Numbered from the stretch's first letter, positions 8,439-16,792 are shown. The stretch is DNA of 34,677 bases from Planctomycetota bacterium (GCA_020847695.1 JADLBP010000076.1:1-34677); one strand, 5' to 3'. A program made the numbers and translations. The notes: generated by a model from the letters alone, not told the origin.

Positions 8439-9694
8439 CCGGACTCGCCGAGTGGACGCGCGACGCGCGCTTGCCCGTGGAGTTCGGCGAGACCGAGCTC
8501 GCGCCGCCGACCGACGCCGAGCTCGTCGCGCTCGCGAACGAGCACCTGTTCCGCGGCGCCGTCCGCGCCGCGCGCTGGTCGTTCGCGCGTTGGAAGCCGC
8601 GCGTCGCGCTCTGCGCCGCGTACGACGTCGAGTTCGACGATGGCGCGACCGGCATCGTCGTCGCCAAGCGCTATCTCGGCGACAAGGCTCGCGCGCTCGC
8701 CGCGCGGCGTCGCGAGGAGGATCGCGAGCTCCACGAAGCGGTGCTGCCGGACCAGCGCCTGCACCTGTGGGCGTTCCCCGCCGACCGCGAGTTGCCCGGC
8801 GCGGTCCGGGTGCTCGAGCTGCACCGCACCGCGAAGGTCTTGCGCGAGCTCGACACGCTCGGCGACTGGGTGCTGCGTTGGCAATCGAGCTCGGTCGAGC
8901 GCCTGCGCTACAAACCCGAGCGTCGCGCGGTCCTGCGGATCGATTGGGTCGTGCGCCAAGGCTCGAAGGAAGGTCCGAAGAGCCGGATGGCGATGGGCGC
9001 GCGGTGCCTGCCGCTCTCCGAGATCGAGCGCGTGCTGCGCGCGCGGGCGGCCGCGGAGCGCGCGGGCCTCGGAGCGTTCGCTCCGCGCTTCCTCGGCGGC
9101 GAGGCGCGCACCGGAACGCTGTTCGAGGCGTGGCTCGAAGTCCAGCCGCTCGCCCGCGACGCGTTCGCGCGCACCGCGCAGGCCGGCGAGCTGCTCGCGC
9201 GTCTCGCGGCGCTCGACGCGACGGGCGCGCCGCTCGCGCACGTCTCGCGGCTCGACGGCGCGCGCGATTTCCTCGAGCTCTTCCCCCTCGGCCGCGACGT
9301 GCTCCAGCGCGTCGCATCGCCCGAACGCCGCGTCACCGGTTGGGTGCACGGCGACCTCCACCCCGATCAGCTCGCGCTCGATCGCGACGGTCACGGGCGT
9401 CTGCTCGACCTCGACGCGCTCGGCCGCGGCGATCCCGCCGACGACTGCGCGAGCTGGCTCGCCGATCGACTCGCCGCGGACCCGCGCGCCGACTTCGACG
9501 CGATCGCGCCGGAGCTGTGCGGTCCCGCCGGCCTCGCGCGCGAGCTCGATCGCGTGCGCTCGCACACCGCGGAAGCGCTCGCGCTGCGCGCCGCGGCCGC
9601 GCTGCGCCGGCTCGAAGCCGGCGGCCGCGCGCGCGCCGAGTCCCTCTGCGCGCGTGCTCTCGAACTCGCCACCCTGCGCGGCGTCACCGCATGA
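8435..9694 (+). CDS. Aminoglycoside-phosphotransferase-fold kinase, first copy
   Basis: 419 residues from a GTG that overlaps the ABC transporter stop by four bases. The kinase-like C-lobe is recognised by the catalytic loop HGDLHPDQ (Asp307) and the metal-binding strand LLDLDALGRGDPADD, the APH/choline-kinase pattern. The N-lobe contains the conserved-looking KPERRAVLRIDWVV, and Lys in this segment may bind ATP. Members phosphorylate hydroxyls of sugars or small molecules. Here the context (glycosyltransferases, exporter, porin) argues for a sugar or glycolipid substrate rather than antibiotic resistance. The partner gene downstream has the same fold but is clearly diverged, so this is not a recent duplication. 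Confidence 0.85.
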   Translation: MTGLAEWTRDARLPVEFGETELAPPTDAELVALANEHLFRGAVRAARWSFARWKPRVALCAAYDVEFDDGATGIVVAKRYLGDKARALAARRREEDRELHEAVLPDQRLHLWAFPADRELPGAVRVLELHRTAKVLRELDTLGDWVLRWQSSSVERLRYKPERRAVLRIDWVVRQGSKEGPKSRMAMGARCLPLSEIERVLRARAAAERAGLGAFAPRFLGGEARTGTLFEAWLEVQPLARDAFARTAQAGELLARLAALDATGAPLAHVSRLDGARDFLELFPLGRDVLQRVASPERRVTGWVHGDLHPDQLALDRDGHGRLLDLDALGRGDPADDCASWLADRLAADPRADFDAIAPELCGPAGLARELDRVRSHTAEALALRAAAALRRLEAGGRARAESLCARALELATLRGVTA

Positions 9695-10770
9695 AGATCC
9701 TCGATTCGCTCCGCACCACCGACGTCGCGCTCGCCGATGTCGAGCGCTTCGACCTCGACCGCGACCAACGCCTGGTCGCGACCGTCGGCGAGACGCCCGA
9801 TCAACGCTGGCTGCGCCGCGAGGGCGAGGGCTGGCGCAGCATCCGCCCGCGCGACGACGAGCAGTTGCCGTTCGCCGGCGAACTCGACGCGCTCGCGCTC
9901 GAGGGCCGGATCGACGTGCTGAGCTGGAAGCCCGGCCGGCGCTTGACCCTCGCCGCGCCGTACGCCGCGACGCGGGCGATCTACAAGGCGCGCCGCCGCT
10001 CCGCGCACGCCGAAGCGCTCTCCGTGCACGTCGGCGCGGAGCTCTTGATGCGCGAAGGAGGCTTCACCTGCCCTCCGCTGCTCGCCCACTCGCGCGAACA
10101 CGCCGTCTTGGTGTTCGAACGCCTCGACGCCCGTCCGTTGACGATCGGACTCGCCGACACCGAGCGCTTCCGGCGCATCGGCAAGAACCTGCGGGCGCTG
10201 CAAGAGCGCACGCCTTCGGTCTACCTCGCGCTCCACGGACCGCGCGACGAGGAGCGCGTCCTCGTCCGGATGCGTGAGCGGACGCTCGCGATCGTCGGCG
10301 ACGAACCGGCCGGCGCCGAGGCGCTGCTCCGGCGCTTCACCCGCGTGCTCGGAGACGTGCGCGCGTCGGCGCCGGTGGTCGCGCATCGGGACCTGCACGA
10401 CGGCCAGTTCCTGGTCCGCGGCGACGAGCTCGTCCTGCTCGACTTCGACCTGCTCTGCCTCGCCGATTCCGCGCTCGACGTCTCCAATCTCGGCGCGCAC
10501 CTCGAGCTGCGCGCGTTGCTCGGCGACGCAGGCGGCGACGGAGGGAACGGGGTGACCGAGGAGAGCGCGCGAGCCTGCGGCGAGGCGCTCTTCGAAGGCC
10601 TCGGGCGCAACGGTGACCGCGAGTTCCACCGCCGCGTGTTGTTCTACCGCGGCGCGACGTTCCTGCGGCTCGCGTGGGTCTACCACGCTCGGCCCCGCTT
10701 CGCGCGTCACTGCCCCGAGCTGCTCGCGCGCGCGCGTGCCGCCTTCGACGAGTTCGAATCCGATGCTTGA
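9691..10770 (+). CDS. Aminoglycoside-phosphotransferase-fold kinase, second copy
   Basis: 359 residues starting at ATGA with the previous gene. The catalytic loop is HRDLHDGQ (Asp234) and the metal strand is LVLLDFDLLCLADSALDVSN. An N-lobe segment LSWKPGRRLTL parallels the KPERRAVLRI element of the upstream kinase, so the two proteins share ancestry as well as fold. The motifs are intact and an active kinase is expected. Consecutive kinases could phosphorylate two positions of one glycan, or one may have become a pseudoenzyme or partner. The 3' end overlaps the porin gene by eight bases. Confidence 0.85.
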   Translation: MKILDSLRTTDVALADVERFDLDRDQRLVATVGETPDQRWLRREGEGWRSIRPRDDEQLPFAGELDALALEGRIDVLSWKPGRRLTLAAPYAATRAIYKARRRSAHAEALSVHVGAELLMREGGFTCPPLLAHSREHAVLVFERLDARPLTIGLADTERFRRIGKNLRALQERTPSVYLALHGPRDEERVLVRMRERTLAIVGDEPAGAEALLRRFTRVLGDVRASAPVVAHRDLHDGQFLVRGDELVLLDFDLLCLADSALDVSNLGAHLELRALLGDAGGDGGNGVTEESARACGEALFEGLGRNGDREFHRRVLFYRGATFLRLAWVYHARPRFARHCPELLARARAAFDEFESDA

Positions 10771-12517
10771 GCCCCTCTCCCCGCGCGCGCTGCTCGTCTG
10801 CGCGCTGTCCGCGGCACCCGCGTGGTCCGGAGAACGCGCCGACGCGCTCCAGGTCGGCCACTTCGCAGAGATCAAAGGTGCGCTGGACGAACACGGCGTC
10901 TTCCGAGCGGCGGAGATCGCCGTGCTCGAGCCCGACGACGACGCGATCCTCGGCACGGTGATCGAGCGCGCGGAGAACGAGCGCTTCTTCCTGCTCGGCC
11001 AAGAGATCCACGTCGATCGGGACACGCGCTACAAGGGCGTGACGCTGTCCTCGCTCGCGGGCGCGCGCGTGAAGGTCGAAGGTGACTGGCACGGCGCGCG
11101 CAATTTCTCCGCGTCGAGCGTCGAGACCCGCGGTCCCGGGAGGGATCGCCTGACCGGTCGGATCGACACGCTCGAGCTGCGCGGCGACGAGGTCGTCTTC
11201 CGCGTGATGTCCTTCGAGGTCCGCGCGCGCGCCGAGCTCGAGGTCGAGTGCGCCGCGCCGCTCGCCGCGATGAAGCGCGCCCCCGCGCGGGTCGTGCCCG
11301 TCGACGAGGGCGGGCTCGATGGGCCGCGATTGCGTCAGAAGGAAGAGGAGCGCGTGCCGGGCAGGTTCCAGCTCGCCGAAGCGCTGACGCTGGGCGCCCA
11401 GCTCGAGCTCAACTCCGATTTCGAGGACGAGCGCGACTTGAACCGCCAACGGCCCGGCGACCGACTGACCACCGAGCTCACCGCGAAGGTCGAGCTCGTG
11501 TGGACGCCGACCGAGGACTTCCTCGGCGTGCTCTCCGCGCGCGAAACCGTCGCGTGGGAGGAGGACGAGGACTCCGGCTATTGGCGCGGCGATTCGTGGA
11601 CGCTGAAGGAGGGCTACGGGCGCTGGTCGAACGTGCTCGGCAAGCCGCTCGAGATCCAGGTCGGCCGCACGTTCTTCGACGACCAACGCGAGTGGCTCTA
11701 CCACCGCAGCCTGGACGGCGTAAGCGTTCGCTGGGAAGAGCCGCGCTATGCCGTCGAGGTGTCCGCGAGCACGGTGCTCGACGACGGCAACGAGTTCGAC
11801 CGCAACACGAACAACCTGTCGACCTACGTGTCGAACAACGACGACGACCGCCACGCGGCGCTGTTCGTCTTCCATCGCGATCACGATGCCGAGGAGAGCT
11901 ACACGATCGTCGGCGGCCGCCTCTACGGGAAGTGGATCCCGACCACCAAGGGCTGGCTCGACGCGGCGCTCGAGCGAGGCACGCTCGCCGGCGAGGACGC
12001 GCGCGGCACCGCGTTCGACGCCGGGCTGACCTGGATGCCCGACTTCGCGGGACCGTTCAACGCGACGGTGCGCTACGCGTACGGCTCGGGCGACGACTCG
12101 CCCGGCGACGGCACCACCGACACGTTCCGGCAGTCGGGCTTCCACAACAACAACGACAAGTGGGGCGGCGTCACTCCGTTCCACTACTACGGCGAGATCG
12201 TCGATCCCGAGCTCGCGAACCTCGGCGTCTTCAGCTTCGGCGTCGGCGCGAAGTTCCCCGGCCGGACGTCGCTCGACCTCGTCGTGCACCATCTGGAGCT
12301 CGACCACGCCGCGGACGGACTCTACCGCTCGCGGATCAAGCACCAGACCGACGGGATCCACCCGCAGATCGGCCGCGAGGTCGATCTGATCTTCGGCTGG
12401 CGCGGTTCGCCGAACTGGCAAGTCGAGGTCGTCCTCGGCACGTTCGAGCCCGGCGCCGCGTTCGGCGACGCCGACGCGTCGCACCTCGCCGCACTCCAAC
12501 TGCGTTTCAAGTTCTGA
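10763..12517 (+). CDS. AlgE-like outer-membrane export porin with DUF5666-like N-terminus
   Basis: 584 residues. A signal peptide (LLVCALSAAPAWSGE) is followed at about residues 30-165 by two beta-rich DUF5666-like units, for example LGTVIERAENERFFLLGQEI and LTGRIDTLELRGDEVVFRVM. From about 210 the protein is an outer-membrane barrel that resembles the alginate-export family: the end of the barrel has RQSGFHNNNDKWGGVTPFHY, then YGEIVDPELANLGVFSFGVG, and REVDLIFGWRG. The last residue is Phe, as expected for insertion by the BAM complex. AlgE-type porins pass anionic polysaccharide across the outer membrane. No other alginate gene (Alg8, Alg44, AlgG) is visible, so the cargo is probably a different acidic or phosphorylated glycan made by this operon. 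Confidence 0.85.
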   Translation: MLEPLSPRALLVCALSAAPAWSGERADALQVGHFAEIKGALDEHGVFRAAEIAVLEPDDDAILGTVIERAENERFFLLGQEIHVDRDTRYKGVTLSSLAGARVKVEGDWHGARNFSASSVETRGPGRDRLTGRIDTLELRGDEVVFRVMSFEVRARAELEVECAAPLAAMKRAPARVVPVDEGGLDGPRLRQKEEERVPGRFQLAEALTLGAQLELNSDFEDERDLNRQRPGDRLTTELTAKVELVWTPTEDFLGVLSARETVAWEEDEDSGYWRGDSWTLKEGYGRWSNVLGKPLEIQVGRTFFDDQREWLYHRSLDGVSVRWEEPRYAVEVSASTVLDDGNEFDRNTNNLSTYVSNNDDDRHAALFVFHRDHDAEESYTIVGGRLYGKWIPTTKGWLDAALERGTLAGEDARGTAFDAGLTWMPDFAGPFNATVRYAYGSGDDSPGDGTTDTFRQSGFHNNNDKWGGVTPFHYYGEIVDPELANLGVFSFGVGAKFPGRTSLDLVVHHLELDHAADGLYRSRIKHQTDGIHPQIGREVDLIFGWRGSPNWQVEVVLGTFEPGAAFGDADASHLAALQLRFKF

Positions 12518-12525
12518 GCTCCCCC

Positions 12526-14412
12526 ATGCGCCGTCTCTGCCTCGCGTTGCTGTGCCTCGTCCCCGCTTGCCAGGACTCGACCGCGCGCGCGCGGCCGAAC
12601 GTGTTGGTCATCTGCATCGACACGTTGCGCGCCGACCGACTCGGCGCGTACGGCTACACGCGGCACCCGACCTCGCCCGCGATCGACGCGCTCGCCGAAC
12701 GCTCGATCCTGTTCGAGGACGCGCGTTCGGCAGCGTCGTGGACGAAGCCGTCGGTCCCGACGTTCTTCACGTCGACCTATCCGCTCCAGCACGGCGTCTA
12801 CGAAGGCAGCGCGCGCGCGGTCGCCGGCACCGTATCCGACGTGCTCCCCGATCAGGCGCTGACGCTCGCCGAGCGCTTCGAAGCATCGGGCTACGACACC
12901 GTCGCGTTCGTGCAGAACGCGCAGTTGCGCAAGGGCCTCGGCTTCGAGCAGGGCTTCGGCGACGAGTACCACGACCAAGCCGGCGACGCGCGCGAGATCC
13001 GCTGGCGGATGACCGACTGGCTGGACGAACGCGCGAACGGCGAGACGCCCTTCTTCGCGTACCTGCACTTCCTCGACGCGCACTGGCCGTACGACATCCC
13101 CGACGAGTACGCGTCGAAGTTCTCCGCGGGGACGTCGATCGACGTCTTCCGCGGCGAGGACTCCCGCGCGCTGCGCGACGCGCTCAACGACGGCACCCGC
13201 AAGCTCGACGACGCCGAGCAGGCCGGGCTCGCGGCGCTGTACGACGGTTCGATCCGCTCGATCGACGACCAACTCGCCAAGCTCTTCGACACGCTCGCTC
13301 GGCGCGGGCTCGCGGACGACACGATCGTCTGCATCGTCGCGGACCACGGCGAGGAGTTCCTCGAGCACGCGCGCGTCGGCCACGGTCACGGGCTGTGGGA
13401 CAACCTGCTCCGCGTGCCGTTCATCCTGTACGTCCCCGGCGAAACGCCGCGGCGCGTGAGCACGCAGGTCGCGCTCGTCGATCTGGTGCCGACGCTGTGC
13501 GCCGCCGCCGATGTCGCGTGCGGCGGGCCGCTGGAAGGCCGAGATCGACTGAGCGACCTCGCGCCCGCGCCGGTCTTCGCCGAGCACAAGGAACCCGGCG
13601 CGTACGTGCAATCCTACGTCGAGGGCGATCGGAAGCTCGTCCGCCGCTTCGTCGCGCCCCCGTCGAGCGCGCAGGGCTCGTTGCTCGACGCGCTGAAGCC
13701 CGGCACGCGCTGGGAGGCGGAGTGCGACGGCGACGTCGGCGACTGGGAGGCGAAGGAACTCGCGCTGCGCGACGATCCCGCGACCGACCCGATGGAGCTG
13801 AAAGGCTCCGTCGCCGCGCTCGACACGGAAGGCTTCGAGCTCGGCGGCGTGCGCGTCCGCCTCGCGAAGGACTGCGAGTTCTACGGCGAGATGGCGGAAG
13901 CGAACGCGCGCGGCACGATGCTGGTCGAAGGGCTCGGAGTCAAGGCGCGCGGTCGCTTCGAGGGTCAGGACTTCGTCGCGGAGAAGGTGAAGCTGTACGC
14001 CGCGAGCCAAGAGACCAAGGCGGAGGTGCGCGGCACGCTGACGAAGGTCGAGGTCCGCGGCGACTCGTTCTACGCGTGGTTCGGACCGCTGCGCGTCGAG
14101 TTCGGACCGGACACCGCGTGGAAGGACGACGCTTCGCGCGACATGACGCGCGAGGACGTCCGCCGGGCGCAGGCGCTCGGCGCGGCGGGCGCGCGCGCCG
14201 CGGGCTTCACGGTCGAGGAGAAGCTCTTCGACCTCGCGCGCGATCCGGGCGAGCACGCGCCCATCGACGACGCGGCCGCCCGAGAGCGCCTCTCGCTCGC
14301 GGTCGACCGGTTGGTGACCGAACTCTCCGGTCGCGCGACGCTCACCGGCGCGCAGCGGACGCTCGGCAAGGACGAGGTCGAGGACTTGCGCGCGATCGGC
14401 TACGTCAAGTGA
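12526..14412 (+). CDS. Sulfatase-fold lipoprotein with inserted DUF5666-like module
   Basis: 628 residues with a lipoprotein signal ending at Cys15 (LVPAC). The alkaline-phosphatase/sulfatase fold is shown by NVLVICIDTLRADRLGAYGY, STYPLQHGV, YLHFLDAHWPYD and VADHGEEFLEH. Aligning on TxPxxxxxxxTxTYP, the sulfatase CxPxR signature reads T73-K-P-S-V, so the formylglycine Cys is Thr and the Arg is missing. Residues about 423-535 are an insertion with the DUF5666 pattern (LKGSVAALDTEGFELGGVRV, then VRGTLTKVEVRGDSFYAWFG), after which the usual sulfatase tail returns (LFDLARDPGEHAP, LRAIGYVK). Known Thr enzymes of this superfamily move or remove phosphoryl groups, so a phosphoglycan-modifying role is inferred. 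The gene begins eight bases after the porin. Confidence 0.85.
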   Translation: MRRLCLALLCLVPACQDSTARARPNVLVICIDTLRADRLGAYGYTRHPTSPAIDALAERSILFEDARSAASWTKPSVPTFFTSTYPLQHGVYEGSARAVAGTVSDVLPDQALTLAERFEASGYDTVAFVQNAQLRKGLGFEQGFGDEYHDQAGDAREIRWRMTDWLDERANGETPFFAYLHFLDAHWPYDIPDEYASKFSAGTSIDVFRGEDSRALRDALNDGTRKLDDAEQAGLAALYDGSIRSIDDQLAKLFDTLARRGLADDTIVCIVADHGEEFLEHARVGHGHGLWDNLLRVPFILYVPGETPRRVSTQVALVDLVPTLCAAADVACGGPLEGRDRLSDLAPAPVFAEHKEPGAYVQSYVEGDRKLVRRFVAPPSSAQGSLLDALKPGTRWEAECDGDVGDWEAKELALRDDPATDPMELKGSVAALDTEGFELGGVRVRLAKDCEFYGEMAEANARGTMLVEGLGVKARGRFEGQDFVAEKVKLYAASQETKAEVRGTLTKVEVRGDSFYAWFGPLRVEFGPDTAWKDDASRDMTREDVRRAQALGAAGARAAGFTVEEKLFDLARDPGEHAPIDDAAARERLSLAVDRLVTELSGRATLTGAQRTLGKDEVEDLRAIGYVK

Positions 14413-14447
14413 GCGGCGCACGCTCGCCCGGCGACCCGCCCGGCGCG

Positions 14448-14453
14448 TAGCAT
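14448..14453 (+). promoter_or_regulatory. TAGCAT -10-like element, leaderless start
   Basis: TAGCAT is followed by exactly six bases and then the ATG at 14460. Transcription starting about seven bases after a -10 would begin at the ATG. No Shine-Dalgarno sequence and no clear -35 are visible. Confidence 0.5.
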
Positions 14454-14459
14454 GGCGCG

Positions 14460-15098
14460 ATGCGCGCCGCGATCACGGTCCTCGGGCTCGGCCTGGTCGC
14501 GCTCTCCGTCTGGGCCTGGTTCGCGTTCGAGTCCGAGCCGAACGGGCCCGCTGCGGCGCGACCGTCCGCCCATCCGACTCCGACCGACTCCGAGCGCGCA
14601 CCCGCGCAAGTCGGCGGGCGACCGAGCGAGACGTCGCGCGCCCCGCTCGGAGCGGCGACGACCCCGACGGCCCCGGCTCCCGCCGAGCCGTCCGACGGCG
14701 GCGAGGACGCGGCGCCCACGAGCGACGACGCCGCGTACGCCCGCAAGTACGCGGGCGCGACCGCGACCGAGCTCGAGGCGGCCCTCGACGAGCTCGCGCA
14801 GACCTGGCACTCCGATCGCGCCGCGGCCGTCGACCAAGCGCTCGCCGCCGGGCTGTACGACTCGTTCGTCGTCGCTCCCTCCGAGCTCGATGCGCGCCTG
14901 CGCGAGCTCTCGGACGCCGCGACGCGCGACGGAGCGCTCTTCACGAGCCGGACCGTGCCGTACGGACAAGGCGTGATGCTGGAGCTCCAGTTCGTGCGCC
15001 TCACGCGCGGCGGGCATCCCGAGCTCTTCGCGCGCGGAGACGAAGTGCGGTGGTTGGAGCACGCACTGGAGCGCAATCGACGCGAGGACGAGCGCTGA
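14460..15098 (+). CDS. Membrane-anchored protein of unknown function
   Basis: 212 residues. Residues about 3-22 (AAITVLGLGLVALSVWAWFA) form one membrane segment or uncleaved signal anchor. Residues about 25-90 are a Pro/Ala/Ser/Thr-rich linker, and residues about 95-212 form a small, probably helical domain (YAGATATELEAALDELAQTW) with a charged end. The topology suggests a periplasmic or cell-surface domain on a flexible stalk. I do not recognise the family. It lies 47 bases after the sulfatase-fold gene and has its own -10-like element, so it may be a separate transcript. Confidence 0.75.
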   Translation: MRAAITVLGLGLVALSVWAWFAFESEPNGPAAARPSAHPTPTDSERAPAQVGGRPSETSRAPLGAATTPTAPAPAEPSDGGEDAAPTSDDAAYARKYAGATATELEAALDELAQTWHSDRAAAVDQALAAGLYDSFVVAPSELDARLRELSDAATRDGALFTSRTVPYGQGVMLELQFVRLTRGGHPELFARGDEVRWLEHALERNRREDER

Positions 15099-15132
15099 GC
15101 GACTTGAGCGCGCACCGCGCGTACGGCATCGT

Positions 15133-16515
15133 GTGCGCGTGGCATCGGAACCGGTCGCACTCGCGCTCGATCTCGGTACGACGCGCGTCAAGGTCGGCGT
15201 GGTCGACTCCGATGGACGGCTATCGCGCGTGCGCGCCGTCGACAGTCCGCCGACGCTCGGCGCGGGACTCGCGCGCAGCGGGGATCCGGAGGCCTGGCGC
15301 GAGGTGACGCTCGCGCTGGTCCGCGAACTCGATCTCGAGCTCGGCCGCGAGCTGCCGATCGGTCTCTCCTCGCAGCGTTCGAGCTTCCTCTTCGTCGACC
15401 GCGCGAGCGGCGTCGCGGCGTCGCCGCTGATTTCGTGGCAGGACCGTTCCGCGGCGCCGTGGTGCCAGGCGCACCACGCCGCGGCGTCGCGCGTGTCCGC
15501 GCTCTCGGGACTCGTGCTCTCGCCGCACTACGTCGGCCCGAAGCTCGCGCATCGCTTCGAGCTCGATCCCGCGCTGCGCGCCGCGTGCGAGAGCGGCGCG
15601 ACCGTCGTCCGCACGCTCGACGCGTGGATCCAGACCGCGCTCGAGCCGGGCGAGGACGCGCGCACGGACTTGTCGTGCGCCGCGCGGACCGCGTTGGTCG
15701 ACCTGGCGCGGCGCGACTACTCCGACGAGTTGCTCGCGCTCTTCGGCGTGCCCCGCCGCGCGCTCGCCCCGATCGCGCCGAGCGTCGAGCCGCGGGCCCG
15801 ACGTGTGCGCGCGCAGGTCGCCGACCAAGCGGCGGCGGCGCTCGCGGTGCTCGGCGAAGCGTCGGACGGCGCGTTGATCAGCCTCGGCACCGGCGGCTTC
15901 GTGTTGGTCGCGACCGGCGCCGAGCCGGTGGTGCGGCCGCCCTATCTCGGCGCTCCGGTGCTCGCGCGCGACGCGCAGCACGTCCGGTACGTGCTCGAGG
16001 GCACGATCAATGGCGGCGGCGCGACCGCCGATCGATTCGCGCGGCCGCCGACGCGCTGGCCGATCGCCGACCCGACACCCGACGAGTTCTGCGTGCCCGA
16101 CGAGAACGGTTGGGGCGCGCCGTTCTGGCGAGCAGAGCGCTCGCTGCGCTTCTCCGGCGCGACGCGCGTCGGCACGCACGCCGACCTCCGGCGCGTCGTC
16201 GTCGAAGGCCTGTGCTTCCGTGCGGCCGCGATCCTCGCCGACCTCTCGCACGGACGGCCGCCGGTCTCGCGCGTCGCGCTCGCCGGGGGACTCGCCCACG
16301 ACCCGTTCGTGCCGCGCGCGCTCGCCGCGATCCTCGAGCGACCGATCGAGCTCGTCGGAGCGTTCGAAGCGGCGCTGGCCGCGGCGGGTCGACTCGCGGC
16401 CGGGCTCGACCCGCGGGAAAGCGACCCGCCGGTCCGGGTCGAACCCGCGCTCGCGGACGACTGGCTGCGCGCGAAGTACGAGCGCTGGCGAGGCTGGGTG
16501 GCGACGCTCGACTGA
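15133..16515 (+). CDS. FGGY-family carbohydrate kinase
   Basis: 460 residues from a GTG at 15133; a second in-frame GTG at 15139 is equally possible and neither has a good ribosome-binding site. The actin-like ATPase fold is shown by the phosphate-1 loop LALDLGTTRVKVGVVDSDG, the substrate segment PLISWQDRSA with the catalytic-base Asp, and the adenosine/phosphate-2 region ISLGTGGFVLVATG. VALAGGLAHDPFVPRALA is the usual C-terminal glycine motif. The family phosphorylates free sugars or polyols (glycerol, xylulose, gluconate and others). At 460 residues it is slightly shorter than the usual 490-520. The substrate is not decidable, and no sugar transporter or isomerase adjoins it. Confidence 0.9.
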   Translation: MRVASEPVALALDLGTTRVKVGVVDSDGRLSRVRAVDSPPTLGAGLARSGDPEAWREVTLALVRELDLELGRELPIGLSSQRSSFLFVDRASGVAASPLISWQDRSAAPWCQAHHAAASRVSALSGLVLSPHYVGPKLAHRFELDPALRAACESGATVVRTLDAWIQTALEPGEDARTDLSCAARTALVDLARRDYSDELLALFGVPRRALAPIAPSVEPRARRVRAQVADQAAAALAVLGEASDGALISLGTGGFVLVATGAEPVVRPPYLGAPVLARDAQHVRYVLEGTINGGGATADRFARPPTRWPIADPTPDEFCVPDENGWGAPFWRAERSLRFSGATRVGTHADLRRVVVEGLCFRAAAILADLSHGRPPVSRVALAGGLAHDPFVPRALAAILERPIELVGAFEAALAAAGRLAAGLDPRESDPPVRVEPALADDWLRAKYERWRGWVATLD

Positions 16516-16523
16516 GGCGCGGC

Positions 16524-16546
16524 CGCGCGCCGCGGCGAGGCGCGCG
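16524..16546. terminator. GC-rich hairpin between convergent genes
   Basis: CGCGCGCC at 16524-16531 pairs perfectly with GGCGCGCG at 16539-16546 around a 7-base loop. It lies just after the FGGY kinase stop and just before the convergent FmdB-like gene stop, a natural bidirectional terminator position. There is no T-run on either side, so an intrinsic mechanism is uncertain. Confidence 0.45.
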
Positions 16547-16558
16547 AACGAGGCTCCG

Positions 16559-16792
16559 TCAGTTGTCCATCGCGCAAGCGCCCGGTCCGCGCGGATCGCC
16601 GCAGCTCCCGCAAGCACCTTGCGGCGGACACTCGAACTCCTGCGGCGAGGACTCGCCACGTACCGAGAACGTCGAGAGCTGGCGCTCGGCGTCCTTCGAG
16701 CTGCATTCCGGACACCGGACCTCTTCCGACCCGAAGACGAGCTCTTCGAAGCGGTGCTGACAGCGCGGACAGACGTAGACGTAGAGCGGCAT
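16559..16792 (-). CDS. FmdB-type small zinc-ribbon protein
   Basis: 77 residues starting MPLYVYVCPRCQHRFEELV, the typical opening of the FmdB/CxxC_CxxC regulatory family. CPRC (8-11) and CPEC (27-30) should bind one zinc. The C-terminus has four more Cys (55, 61, 64, 73) in PPQGACGSCGDPRGPGAC, seen in many family members and of unknown use. A longer frame reaches upstream to 17023, but that part is antisense to ppx; the MPLY start is the family start. It is transcribed divergently from ppx. The biochemical role of this family is not established. Confidence 0.85.
   Translation of the reverse strand: MPLYVYVCPRCQHRFEELVFGSEEVRCPECSSKDAERQLSTFSVRGESSPQEFECPPQGACGSCGDPRGPGACAMDN

Noticed and set aside
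3215..9317. Very long open frames on the minus strand opposite the glycosyltransferase and transporter genes
   Set aside because: They are Arg/Ala/Glu-rich, match no family and exist because GC-rich codons rarely read as stops in reverse. The plus-strand genes carry complete motifs.
8435..10770. Aminoglycoside resistance genes
   Set aside because: Only the kinase fold and catalytic loop are shared with resistance enzymes. Cotranscription with glycosyltransferases and export genes points to glycan metabolism.
10763..12517. Alginate biosynthesis locus
   Set aside because: Only the porin resembles the alginate system. No Alg8/44/G/K/X-like gene is present.
12526..14412. Classical arylsulfatase
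   Set aside because: The CxPxR signature is absent (TxPxV), so a formylglycine enzyme is not supported despite the fold.
12322..14421. A 699-codon minus-strand frame opposite the sulfatase-fold gene
   Set aside because: Its composition is that of a shadow frame and the plus strand encodes a convincing lipoprotein enzyme.
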